The position numbers and the translations under genes are program-made. Below the pieces are notes generated by a model, which ran no database searches, was not told the origin of the DNA, and was given only the letters and a program-made list of their open reading frames with translations. Positions 55,611 to 63,614 of a stretch of DNA of 64,000 nucleotides are shown one piece after another. Source of the stretch: Paracoccus acridae (GTDB lineage Bacteria > Pseudomonadota > Alphaproteobacteria > Rhodobacterales > Rhodobacteraceae); assembly GCF_014642735.1 (NCBI RefSeq), contig NZ_BMIV01000003.1:303846-367845 (forward strand). Direction: 5' to 3'. Numbering within the stretch: position 1 is the stretch's first letter; every line of letters begins with the position of its first letter.

Positions 55611-57890
55611 TCAGCGGGCGTTCCCCAGCCCGCCGGCGGAAATCGCCGCCATGTTCAGGATGTCGTTCACCGTCGAGGTGGTCGAGCAGATCTGGATCGC
55701 TTGCGGCACGCCGGTCAGGATCGGGCCGATCACCGTGGCCCCCGCCATTTCCTGCAGCAGCTTGACGCTGATGGATGCCGAATGCCGCGCAGGCACGACC
55801 AGGACGTTGGCGGGCCCGGTCAGCCGGCTGAAGGGATAGCGGGCGGCCGATTCGGGATTCAGCGCCACGTCCACGGTCATCTCTCCCTCGTATTCGAAAT
55901 CGACGCCCCGCCGGTCCAGGACCTCGGTGGCCTTCGCCATCTTCACGGCCCGTTCGCTGACCGGATAGCCGAAGTTCGAGAAGGACAGAAAGGCCACGCG
56001 GGGTTCAAGCCCCAGGCCGCGCGCCACGCCCGCGCCGCGTGTGGCGATGTCGGCCAGATCCTCGGCCTCGGGCCATTCATGGACCAGCGTGTCGCCGATC
56101 AGCACGATCCGGCCCTTGTGCAGCACGGCGGTGATGCCCACGGCCCCGTCCTGCGGGCGCAGGTCGAAGACCTTGCCAAGCTGCGCCAGGACCGGGGCGT
56201 TCTTGCGGGTCGCACCCGTCACCAGCCCGTCGCCATGACCATGGGCCAGCATCAGCGCGGCGAAGACATGGCGGTCGCGGTTGGCAAGCTTGTGCGCGTC
56301 CTCGCGGTCCACGCCCCGGCGCTGCAGGCGGGCATAGAGAAACTCGTGATAGGTTTCCAGATGCCGGGAATTGGCGGCGTTGACGACCGTCAGCTCGCGC
56401 ACGGCGTCGCCCAGGCCCGTGGCTTCCAGCTTTTCCTTCACATCGGCCTCGCGGCCTACGACCAGGGCCTGGCCCATGCCGCCGCGCTGCCAGGCGACGG
56501 CCGCGCGCAGCACGCGGGGGTCGTCGCCCTCGGCGAAGATCATGCGGGCCTGGCTCTGGCGGGCGCGGGCATGGATGCCTTGCAGGATCGCGGCGGTCGG
56601 GTCCATGCGGTTCTTCAGCGACTGGACGTAACCCTCCATGTCGATGATCGGACGGCGGGCGACGCCGGTGTCCATGCCCGCGCGGGCCACGGCAGGGGGC
56701 ACGACATGGATCAGGCGCGGGTCGAAGGGCGTGGGGATGATATAGTCGCGCCCGAACTGCAGCTTGCGGCCATAGGCCACGGCGACCTCGTCCGGGACAT
56801 CCTCGCGCGCCAGTTTCGCAAGCGCCTCGGCGCAGGCGATCTTCATCTCGTCATTGATGGCGCGGGCGTGGATGTCCAGCGCGCCGCGGAACAGATAGGG
56901 AAAGCCCAGAACGTTGTTCACCTGATTGGGATAGTCGCTGCGCCCCGTGGCAACGATGGCGTCGGGACGGACGGCATGGGCATCCTCGGGGGTGATCTCG
57001 GGATCGGGGTTGGCCATGGCGAAGATGACCGGGTTGTCGGCCATGCTTTCGACCATCGCCTGCGTCACCGCGCCCTTGGCGCTGACGCCCAGGAAGACGT
57101 CGGCGCCGCGCATCGCCTCCTCCAGCGTGCGGGCATCGGTCGCGACCGCATGGGCCGATTTCCACTGGTTCATCCCCTCGGTCCGGCCCTGGTAGATGAC
57201 GCCCTTGGTGTCGGCCATGATGCAGTTTTCATGCCGCGCGCCCATGGCCTTCAGCAGTTCCAGGCAGGCGATCCCGGCGGCGCCCGCGCCGTTCAGGACG
57301 ATCTTCACGTCCTCGATGCGCTTGCCCGACAGTTCCAGCGCGTTCAGCAGCCCCGCGGCGCAGATCACCGCCGTGCCGTGCTGGTCGTCGTGAAAGACCG
57401 GGATGTCCATCATTTCCTTCAAGCGCTGCTCGATGATGAAGCATTCGGGCGCCTTGATGTCCTCCAGGTTGATGCCGCCGAAGGTCGGCCCCATCAGCTT
57501 GACGGCATTGATGAATTCGTCCGCATCCTCGGTATCCAGTTCGATGTCGATGGCGTTCACGTCGGCGAAGCGCTTGAACAGCACCGCCTTGCCCTCCATC
57601 ACCGGCTTGGATGCCAGGGCGCCCAGGTTGCCCATCCCCAGGATGGCCGTGCCGTTGGTGATCACGGCCACCATGTTGCCCTTGGTGGTATAGTCGTAGG
57701 CGGTTTCCGGGCGGTCGGCGATGGCCTGCACGGGGACCGCGACGCCCGGCGAATAGGCCAGCGACAGGTCGCGCTGCGTCGTCATGGGGGTGGAGGCGAC
57801 GATATCGAATTTCCCCGGACGCGGCTCCATGTGATAGGCCAGCGCCTCCTCGGGGGTGATGCGGGCGCGGGTGCTGGTCTTTTCGCTCAT
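55611..57890 (-). CDS. maeB: NADP-dependent malic enzyme with phosphotransacetylase-like domain
   Basis: MaeB decarboxylates malate to pyruvate and NADPH. Residues about 1-430 are the malic enzyme: DLSLAYSPGVAVPVQAI, GTAILGMGNLGALASKPVME, FGGINLEDIKAPECF, DDQHGTAVICAAGL and the NADP site LNGAGAAGIACLELL. Residues about 440-759 resemble phosphotransacetylase, a regulatory module in this family that responds to acetyl-CoA. The 759-residue length is normal for the long type. GGAGGATCC precedes the ATG at 57890. It is convergent with the RTX gene. Confidence 0.95.
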   Translation of the reverse strand: MSEKTSTRARITPEEALAYHMEPRPGKFDIVASTPMTTQRDLSLAYSPGVAVPVQAIADRPETAYDYTTKGNMVAVITNGTAILGMGNLGALASKPVMEGKAVLFKRFADVNAIDIELDTEDADEFINAVKLMGPTFGGINLEDIKAPECFIIEQRLKEMMDIPVFHDDQHGTAVICAAGLLNALELSGKRIEDVKIVLNGAGAAGIACLELLKAMGARHENCIMADTKGVIYQGRTEGMNQWKSAHAVATDARTLEEAMRGADVFLGVSAKGAVTQAMVESMADNPVIFAMANPDPEITPEDAHAVRPDAIVATGRSDYPNQVNNVLGFPYLFRGALDIHARAINDEMKIACAEALAKLAREDVPDEVAVAYGRKLQFGRDYIIPTPFDPRLIHVVPPAVARAGMDTGVARRPIIDMEGYVQSLKNRMDPTAAILQGIHARARQSQARMIFAEGDDPRVLRAAVAWQRGGMGQALVVGREADVKEKLEATGLGDAVRELTVVNAANSRHLETYHEFLYARLQRRGVDREDAHKLANRDRHVFAALMLAHGHGDGLVTGATRKNAPVLAQLGKVFDLRPQDGAVGITAVLHKGRIVLIGDTLVHEWPEAEDLADIATRGAGVARGLGLEPRVAFLSFSNFGYPVSERAVKMAKATEVLDRRGVDFEYEGEMTVDVALNPESAARYPFSRLTGPANVLVVPARHSASISVKLLQEMAGATVIGPILTGVPQAIQICSTTSTVNDILNMAAISAGGLGNAR

Positions 57891-57985
57891 GGGATCCTCC
57901 GGGGGTGGTGGTCCCGTTTAACGTTACGTCACGTCCGGCTCAACATGGATCAGCGACAAATCTGTGTTGCGGCAGGGTGCGGAAT

Positions 57986-58711
57986 TCAGATCGTGACCCT
58001 GACGAAGCTGTCGCGCAGGGCGGCGGACCAGGCCGCGCTCATCCGGGCGAAATCGGCGTCGCCTTCCTCGATCCGGCGGCGATGCGTGACGGCGCAGGCG
58101 CCTTCCTCGATGATCGCCAGATCCAGCGGCATGCCGACCGACAGGTTCGACCGCAGGGTCGAATCCATCGACAGCAGCACGGCCTTCTGCGCATCGGCCA
58201 GGCTGGTGTCCGGCGTCACCACGCGGTCCAGGATCGGCTTGCCGTATTTGTGTTCGCCGATCTGCAGGAAAGGGGTGTCGTCGGTCGCCTGGATGAAATT
58301 GCCTTCGGGATAGATCAGGTACATGCGCATGTCGCCGCCCTGCCGCTGGCCCGCGACGATCATGCTGGCGGATGCCTGCTGGCGCAGGTCGCGGCATTGT
58401 TCGGCGATCTCGCGGCGCGTGCGCGACAGCGTGTCGCCGATGATCGTGGCGACCTGCAGCATCGTCTGGGCCTTCATGATCGAGGTCGTCTCGTCCGCCA
58501 TTTCGTCATGGATGGCCTCGTTCAGGCGGGCCAGCGTGGTCTGCGTGACCGACAGCGACCCGGCGGTCATCACCACGATGGCGCGTTCGCCCGGTTCCTC
58601 GAAGAAGAACATCTTGCGATAGCAGGCGATGTTGTCCAGCCCGGCATTGGTGCGCGTGTCCGACAGCAGCACAAGTCCGGCATTCAGCTTCAAGCCGACG
58701 CAATAGGTCAT
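57986..58711 (-). CDS. Anbu-type proteasome-like peptidase
   Basis: This 241-residue protein is an Ntn-fold peptidase of the Anbu (bacterial proteasome-related) group. The start MTYCVGLKLNAGLVLLSDTR places Thr right after the initiator Met, so Met removal would expose the nucleophile. Asp18 and Lys33 stand where proteasome subunits have Asp17 and Lys33. QRQGGDMRMYLIYPEGNFIQ and LLSMDSTLRSNLSVGMP also fit. Reported Anbu proteins form open or helical rings, and their substrates are not known. It lies 134 bases after the transglutaminase gene on the same strand, with a hairpin repeat between, so it may have its own promoter. The family partners ATP-grasp, alpha-E and transglutaminase are all upstream. 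Confidence 0.88.
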   Translation of the reverse strand: MTYCVGLKLNAGLVLLSDTRTNAGLDNIACYRKMFFFEEPGERAIVVMTAGSLSVTQTTLARLNEAIHDEMADETTSIMKAQTMLQVATIIGDTLSRTRREIAEQCRDLRQQASASMIVAGQRQGGDMRMYLIYPEGNFIQATDDTPFLQIGEHKYGKPILDRVVTPDTSLADAQKAVLLSMDSTLRSNLSVGMPLDLAIIEEGACAVTHRRRIEEGDADFARMSAAWSAALRDSFVRVTI

Positions 58712-58779
58712 GGCTGCGTCTTCCCCGTCATGATGGCCGCAATCTAAAGGCGACGGGGTAAGGCCGCAATCGGCCTTTC

Positions 58780-58847
58780 CATTCACTTTGGCTCAAATAT
58801 CCGCCGGGGTGAATTGGCCAAAGGCCAAGAGGGGTCGGCAGACCCCT
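58780..58847 (-). repeat. Structured intergenic repeat, copy 2
   Basis: On the minus strand a perfect 7-bp hairpin (AGGGGTC/GACCCCT, 58847-58830) and a TTGGCC/GGCCAA hairpin (58828-58814) are followed by TTCACCCCGGCGGATATTTG and AGCCAAAGTGAATG. It has the same order and tail as the plus-strand copy at 31684. Its first base pairs overlap the stop codon of the transglutaminase gene, so it probably acts as that gene's 3' end or terminator. Confidence 0.75.
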
Positions 58848-59688
58848 AGCTTTTCGTCTGGCTTTGGCTCTGGTTCTGGAAGCGTTCCACCTCCTCGACA
58901 TTCACGGCGACATCCAGGGTCTCGATCCCCTGGCCCGCCGCGATCCCCCGGATCGGGGCCGCGTCCGACGCGTCCAGTCCCGATCCCAGCCGGACATAGC
59001 GTTCGTCCGGGCAGCAGCGGTTGGCGGGGTCGAAGCCGACCCAGCCCAGGCCCTGCACGTGAATCTCGGCCCAGGCATGGGCTGCCTCGTGCGGCTCTCC
59101 CTCCGTGGTGCTGCGCAGATAGCCCGAGACATAGCGGGCGGGCAGGTCGCGCAACCGTGCCGCGGCGATCAGCGCATGGGCATGGTCCTGGCAGACGCCT
59201 TGCCCCTGCGCCAGCGCCTCGGCGGCGGTGGTATGGAATTCCGTCTGGCCTGGGGCATAGGCGATCGCGTCCGACACGCTGGCCGACAGCCGATGCGCCA
59301 AGGCCAGGGGATCGGCCGCGTCCGTCACCGAACCCGCCAGATCGCGCAGCCCTTCCTCCGGTTCCGTCGCCACGGTGTCGCGCAGATAGGCAAGCGGATG
59401 GATCAGTTCGCGATGTCCGCGCAGGACGCCCGCCGTGTCGCGCGTCTCGATCCGGCCGGTGACGGTGACGGTCACCTCCTCGGTCGGGCCGCGCACGGTC
59501 CAGCCTTCGATCCAGTCGCCCGCCCCGTCGCGGAAACCGGGGCCGCGGGTGCCCCCCGACACGGTGATCGCCCAGTCATGCGTGCGCTGCCCTTCGAACA
59601 CCGAAGGCGTCAGGCGCAGGCTTTGCACCAGGTTTCGGACCGGCCGGTCATAGCGATAGACGGTCTGATGAAATATCCGCAGCTTCAT
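58846..59688 (-). CDS. Transglutaminase-like cysteine peptidase-fold protein (Anbu cluster)
   Basis: This 280-residue protein has the Cys-His-Asp triad of transglutaminase-like enzymes: C166 in GQGVCQDHAHALI, H204 in AAHAWAEIHV and D220 in WVGFDPANR. The N-terminal strand domain begins KLRIFHQTVYRYDRPVR, as in bacterial transglutaminase N-terminal regions. It may form or cut an isopeptide or peptide bond. The ATG at 59688 overlaps the alpha-E stop; a GTG one codon earlier is also possible. It is the third gene of the ATP-grasp, alpha-E, transglutaminase set. The TAG stop lies inside the following hairpin repeat. Confidence 0.88.
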   Translation of the reverse strand: MKLRIFHQTVYRYDRPVRNLVQSLRLTPSVFEGQRTHDWAITVSGGTRGPGFRDGAGDWIEGWTVRGPTEEVTVTVTGRIETRDTAGVLRGHRELIHPLAYLRDTVATEPEEGLRDLAGSVTDAADPLALAHRLSASVSDAIAYAPGQTEFHTTAAEALAQGQGVCQDHAHALIAAARLRDLPARYVSGYLRSTTEGEPHEAAHAWAEIHVQGLGWVGFDPANRCCPDERYVRLGSGLDASDAAPIRGIAAGQGIETLDVAVNVEEVERFQNQSQSQTKS

Positions 59689-60644
59689 CACGATCCCCCC
59701 AGCAGGTAATCCTCATGGACCAGGGTCGAGATCGTGCCGATTTCCCCGATGAACCAGGTCAGGAATTCGTGCAGCCCCTCGTCGAAGACCATGTCGATGT
59801 CATGGGCCTGCAAACGGCTCAGGACCTCGCGCGCCTTGTCGCGGGCATTGGTCGGCACCGTTTCGCCATATCGCTTGGCAAGCCCTTCCAGGTTCCACAC
59901 CGCCTCGTAAAGCGAGGTGATCAGCGACCGCGGGCTTTCCCCGTTCAGGATCAGGAAATCCGCGACCCGTCCCGCCGTGATGTCGCCCCCATAGGCCCAG
60001 TGATAGGCCCGGTGCGCCGACAGCGCCCGCAGGATCACCTGCCATTGATAGGTGTCCAGGCCCGATCCCACGAATTCGATCCGGGGCAGCAGGACATAGT
60101 ATTTCACGTCCAAAAGCCGCGCCGTCGCGTCCGCCCGTTCCAGCCCATAGCCCAGGTTCATGAAATGCCAGCCGTCGTTGCGAAGCTGGGTCGCATTGAT
60201 CGCGCCCCTGACGGTCGAGGTGTGGCTGGTCGTCACATCGGTCAGCGCCGCGGTGTCGATCTTGTCGCGCGGCATCTTCTGGATCCGGCGCAGATCCTGA
60301 TAGGCCATGTTCAGCGCGTCCCAGACCTGGCTGGTCAACGCGGTGCGCACGATCCGGCCCGACTCTCGTGCGCGTTCGATGCAGGACATGACGGATGACG
60401 GGTTGTCCCGGTCGAAGAAGATGAATTCCTCGATGTTCTCCTGGCTGATCTCGCCGTATTTGTCGGCGAACAGGCTGGCCGTGCCCGAGGCCTGCAGCAG
60501 GGAATTCCATTCGTTCTGATAGCCCGAGGCGGTATTGGGCAAGAGCGTGATCCGCTGGCCCACGTCCAGCAGGCGCGCGGCGGTGTCGGCGCGTTCCAGG
60601 TGGCGGCCCATCCAGAACAGGTTCGCGGCGGTGCGGCTGAGCAT
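59688..60644 (-). CDS. Alpha-E domain protein (DUF403)
   Basis: This 318-residue all-helical protein belongs to the alpha-E family: LSRTAANLFWMGRHLERADT at the start, a second related motif FMNLGYGLERADATARLLDV in the middle, RDNPSSVMSCIERARESGR and a C-terminal HEFLTWFIGEIGTISTLVHE. The repeated ERAD motif suggests an internal duplication. No enzyme activity has been assigned; it is almost always coded next to the circularly permuted ATP-grasp protein and a transglutaminase. It starts 13 bases after the ATP-grasp stop. Confidence 0.88.
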   Translation of the reverse strand: MLSRTAANLFWMGRHLERADTAARLLDVGQRITLLPNTASGYQNEWNSLLQASGTASLFADKYGEISQENIEEFIFFDRDNPSSVMSCIERARESGRIVRTALTSQVWDALNMAYQDLRRIQKMPRDKIDTAALTDVTTSHTSTVRGAINATQLRNDGWHFMNLGYGLERADATARLLDVKYYVLLPRIEFVGSGLDTYQWQVILRALSAHRAYHWAYGGDITAGRVADFLILNGESPRSLITSLYEAVWNLEGLAKRYGETVPTNARDKAREVLSRLQAHDIDMVFDEGLHEFLTWFIGEIGTISTLVHEDYLLGGS

Positions 60645-60657
60645 ATGCGTCCCTTCC

Positions 60658-62067
60658 CTATTCCGACAGGACCCAGGTGTCCTTGACGCCCCCGCCCTGC
60701 GACGAGTTCACGACAAGGCTGCCCTCGCGCAGCGCCACGCGGGTCAGCCCGCCCGGCACCAGTTCGATCCGGTCGCCGCACAGGCAATAGGGGCGCAGGT
60801 CCACATGGCGCGGCGCCAGTCCCTCGGCGACGAAGGTGGGGCAGGTGGACAGGGCCAGCGTCGGCTGGGCGATATAGTTGCCGGGATCGGCCTCGATCTT
60901 CTTGCGGAAGATCTCGATCTCCTCTTTCGTGGACTTCGGGCCGACCAGCATCCCATAGCCGCCCGATCCATGGACTTCCTTCACCACCAGGTCCGGCAGG
61001 TTTTCCATGACGTATCGGTAATCGTCGTCCTTCCACAGCGTCCAGGTCTGGACGTTCTGCAACATCGGTTCCTCGCCCAGATAGAAGCGGACCATTTCCG
61101 GCACGAAGGTATAGATCGCCTTGTCGTCCGCCACGCCCGCGCCCGGCGCCGAACAGATCGACACGCCCCCCGACCGATAGACATCCATTAGCCCCGGCAC
61201 GCCCAGCATCGAATCCGGGCGGAAGCACAGCGGATCCAGGAACGGGTCGTCGATCCGGCGATAGATGACATCGACGCGCTTCGGTCCCTGGGTCGTGCGC
61301 ATGAAGACGAATTCGCCGTCCACGAACAGATCGGCCCCCTCGACCAGTTCGACGCCCATCAGGTTGGCCAGGAAGCTGTGCTCGTAATAGGCGCTGTTGA
61401 AATGGCCCGGCGTCAGGACCACGCAGGTCGGCCGGTCGTTGCACTTGGCGGGGGCGACGGATTCCAGCGTGCGGCGCAGAAGGTCGGGATACTGGTCCAC
61501 CGGCTCGATCCGGTTGCCGCGAAACAGGCCGGGGAACATCCGCATCATGATCTCGCGGTTTTCCAGCATGTAGCTGACGCCTGACGGGGTGCGGCAGTTG
61601 TCCTCCAGCACGAAGAACTCGTCCTTGGAGGTGCGCACCAGGTCGATGCCGATGATATGGGAATAAACCCCGCGCGGGGGCACGACGCCCACCACGGCCT
61701 TCTCATAGGCGTCGTTCTGGTACACCAGCCGGGCGGGAATGCGGCCCGCACGCACGATCTCGGCCCGGCCATAGACGTCGCGCAAAAAGGCGTTCAGGGC
61801 GCGGGCCCGCTGCTTGATGCCGCGTTCCAGCTTGCGCCATTCGGATTGTTCGAAGACGCGGGGCATCATGTCGAAGGGGATCAGCCGGTCGGGGTCGCCG
61901 CCTTCGCCATAAACGGCGAAGGTGATGCCGATTCGCCGGAACAGGGCCTCGGCCTCGGCCTGCTTCATCTGCCGGAAATCGGCGGGCATCGTCTCGACCC
62001 ATTGGCTGAGCCGGGCATAGGGTTCGCGGACCCGCGATCCTTCGTACATCTCGTTGTAATAGCTCAT
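60658..62067 (-). CDS. Circularly permuted ATP-grasp protein (Anbu cluster)
   Basis: This 469-residue protein is a circularly permuted ATP-grasp ligase-like enzyme. Visible family parts include VVPPRGVYSHIIGIDLVRT, DEFFVLEDNCRTPSGVSYML (metal and ATP ligands), VVLTPGHFNSAYYEHSFLAN, VVKEVHGSGGYGMLVGP (the flexible ATP loop) and VALREGSLVVNSSQGGGVKD. ATP-grasp enzymes join an acid to an amine through an acyl-phosphate, so it may make a small peptide or tag a protein. The start at 62067 (MSYYNEMYEG) is preferred over the longer frame. It is the first gene of the Anbu cluster and faces a divergent STAS gene across 274 bases. Confidence 0.9.
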   Translation of the reverse strand: MSYYNEMYEGSRVREPYARLSQWVETMPADFRQMKQAEAEALFRRIGITFAVYGEGGDPDRLIPFDMMPRVFEQSEWRKLERGIKQRARALNAFLRDVYGRAEIVRAGRIPARLVYQNDAYEKAVVGVVPPRGVYSHIIGIDLVRTSKDEFFVLEDNCRTPSGVSYMLENREIMMRMFPGLFRGNRIEPVDQYPDLLRRTLESVAPAKCNDRPTCVVLTPGHFNSAYYEHSFLANLMGVELVEGADLFVDGEFVFMRTTQGPKRVDVIYRRIDDPFLDPLCFRPDSMLGVPGLMDVYRSGGVSICSAPGAGVADDKAIYTFVPEMVRFYLGEEPMLQNVQTWTLWKDDDYRYVMENLPDLVVKEVHGSGGYGMLVGPKSTKEEIEIFRKKIEADPGNYIAQPTLALSTCPTFVAEGLAPRHVDLRPYCLCGDRIELVPGGLTRVALREGSLVVNSSQGGGVKDTWVLSE

Positions 62068-62341
62068 TCGTCCACCCGCTGACCCCGGACCCTTCGCAGG
62101 CCTTCTTCCGCTGATGATCGGAGACGGTTTTTTCCAAGTCCACAGAGGAATAGCGGTCGTTGCGCGAAAGTTCCGCAGGCGAGGGCCGTGTTTTGGGCAA
62201 CAGGGCATCCGCCACGCGGCCGCTGCCGTGATTTCGGGCAATGTGAAGGCGCCGGCCCCGTCCTTCGGGATATGTCGTGGCGCTTACCGGATCGTAACCT
62301 TTTGCCCTTAAGGCTGGTTTCAGGAAGCGCAGGGGAACGAC

Positions 62342-62668
62342 ATGCCGACATTGATCGTCAACGAAACCGAAACCCAGTTGATCGTGGTCGTGGAGGAAGC
62401 GCGCATCGATGCCGCCATCGCCACGCGGTTCAAGGACCGGTTGCGGGAAATCGTGCTGCGCGGTCGCAAGCCTGTCCGCCTGGACATGCGGCGTGTCGAT
62501 TTCATGGACAGTTCGGGCCTTGGCGCGATGATCGCGGTGCGAAAGGCCCTGCCCGAAGCCCTTCCGCTGGTCCTGGAAGGGCTGACCCCCAACGTGGAAC
62601 GCGTCTTCAGGCTGACGCGGATGGACAGCGTCTTCGACATACGACCGGCCACCACCTTACAGGAGTAG
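62342..62668 (+). CDS. STAS-domain anti-sigma-factor antagonist (RsbV/SpoIIAA-like)
   Basis: This 108-residue protein is a single STAS domain. It has the phosphorylation loop DFMDSSGLGAMI, with Ser57/Ser58, and ends TRMDSVFDIRP. Such proteins bind a kinase-type anti-sigma factor when unphosphorylated and free the sigma factor. AGCGCAGG lies ahead of the ATG at 62342. The next gene, 7 bases downstream, is a matching HATPase kinase. The PP2C phosphatase and sigma factor that usually complete the switch are not in this window. Confidence 0.88.
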   Translation: MPTLIVNETETQLIVVVEEARIDAAIATRFKDRLREIVLRGRKPVRLDMRRVDFMDSSGLGAMIAVRKALPEALPLVLEGLTPNVERVFRLTRMDSVFDIRPATTLQE

Positions 62669-62675
62669 TTGTTTC

Positions 62676-63161
62676 ATGAGTTCCAGCGAACGGCAGAATG
62701 CCGGACCCAAGCCCCGTCCAGCGATCCGGACGCAGCCGATGTTTCACCGCGTGCTGCAGGCCGAACCCCAGGACGTGCGGCAGACGTTGGAGGATTTGCG
62801 CATCCGCTTCGCCAAGGAGGTGAGCGCCGATGCGATGGGGCGGCTGGAACTGGTTCTGGCCGAGGTGATGAACAACGTGGCCGAACATGCAAGCGCTACG
62901 GCAATGCCCGCGGCGGACGCCCGGTCGATGCATCTGTGCGTGGTCATGCACGACAACGGGTTGTCCTGCGCCATCACCGACGATGGCGGCAAGCTGCCCG
63001 CCGACTGCCTGCTGCCGCGCACCCTGCCGGCGCTTGATCCGCTCGACTTGCCGGAAGGGGGGTTTGGCTGGTGCCTGATCCAGGGGCTGACGCAATCGCT
63101 GTGCTATTACCGCGAAGGCCAGCGCAACTGCCTGGCATTCACGGTGCCCTATCACGCCTAG
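62676..63161 (+). CDS. HATPase-type anti-sigma factor or serine kinase (RsbW-like)
   Basis: This 161-residue protein has the GHKL ATPase pattern in short form: N-box ELVLAEVMNNVAEHA, G1 region AITDDGGKLPADCLLP and G2 region PEGGFGWCLIQGL. It likely phosphorylates the STAS protein before it and binds a partner, perhaps a sigma factor. A 20-residue basic N-terminus precedes the domain. The pair could also act outside transcription, as some STAS/HATPase pairs do. Its stop shares CTAG with the convergent hspQ gene. Confidence 0.85.
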   Translation: MSSSERQNAGPKPRPAIRTQPMFHRVLQAEPQDVRQTLEDLRIRFAKEVSADAMGRLELVLAEVMNNVAEHASATAMPAADARSMHLCVVMHDNGLSCAITDDGGKLPADCLLPRTLPALDPLDLPEGGFGWCLIQGLTQSLCYYREGQRNCLAFTVPYHA

Positions 63162-63490
63162 TTCAGCGGACCCATCAGGGGATAGCGCCCGTCTTCGAAG
63201 TCGCCGAACATCTCGAACATGTCGGGGTGGTCCAGGGGTTCGCCGGACTGGTCCGGCACCAGGTTCTGTTCCGAGACATAGGCGACGTAATAGGTTGCCT
63301 CTGTTTCGGCATACAGATGATAGAAGGGCTGATTCTTGGCAGGGCGCGCGTCTTCAGGAATGGAGTCGTACCATTCCTGGGTGTTGGCGAATTCGGGATC
63401 CACATCGAAGATCACGCCGCGAAACGGACGGTTCCGATGGCGGACGACCTGACCCAGGCTGAATTTGGCAATTCGATTGTTCAGCTGCAT
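63158..63490 (-). CDS. hspQ: Heat shock protein HspQ
   Basis: HspQ is a small hemimethylated-DNA-binding-fold protein that acts as a specificity factor for Lon protease in enterobacteria. The 110-residue product shows AKFSLGQVVRHRNRPFRGVI with FDVDPEF, then NQPFYHLYAETEATYYVAYV and SEQNLVPDQSGEPLDHP, all typical. TGGAA lies before the ATG at 63490. It stands alone between the convergent STAS/HATPase pair and a creA-like gene 124 bases upstream. Confidence 0.92.
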   Translation of the reverse strand: MQLNNRIAKFSLGQVVRHRNRPFRGVIFDVDPEFANTQEWYDSIPEDARPAKNQPFYHLYAETEATYYVAYVSEQNLVPDQSGEPLDHPDMFEMFGDFEDGRYPLMGPLN

Positions 63491-63614
63491 GAATGTTCCA
63501 TTGCTTCGGGCCTGCCGGCTGTTTTAATCCCGCAGCGCGATTCTGTCCACCAGATCACCAGCATTTGCACGATTTCCGCGGCTGCCGCGCTTCGGCGGCG
63601 ACTGGAAGCGGATC

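Noticed and set aside
62140..62190. A second EcfG-type promoter for the ATP-grasp gene (GGAAC on the minus strand near 62170)
   Set aside because: No CGTT-like -10 occurs 16-17 bases downstream; the sequence there is CTATTC.
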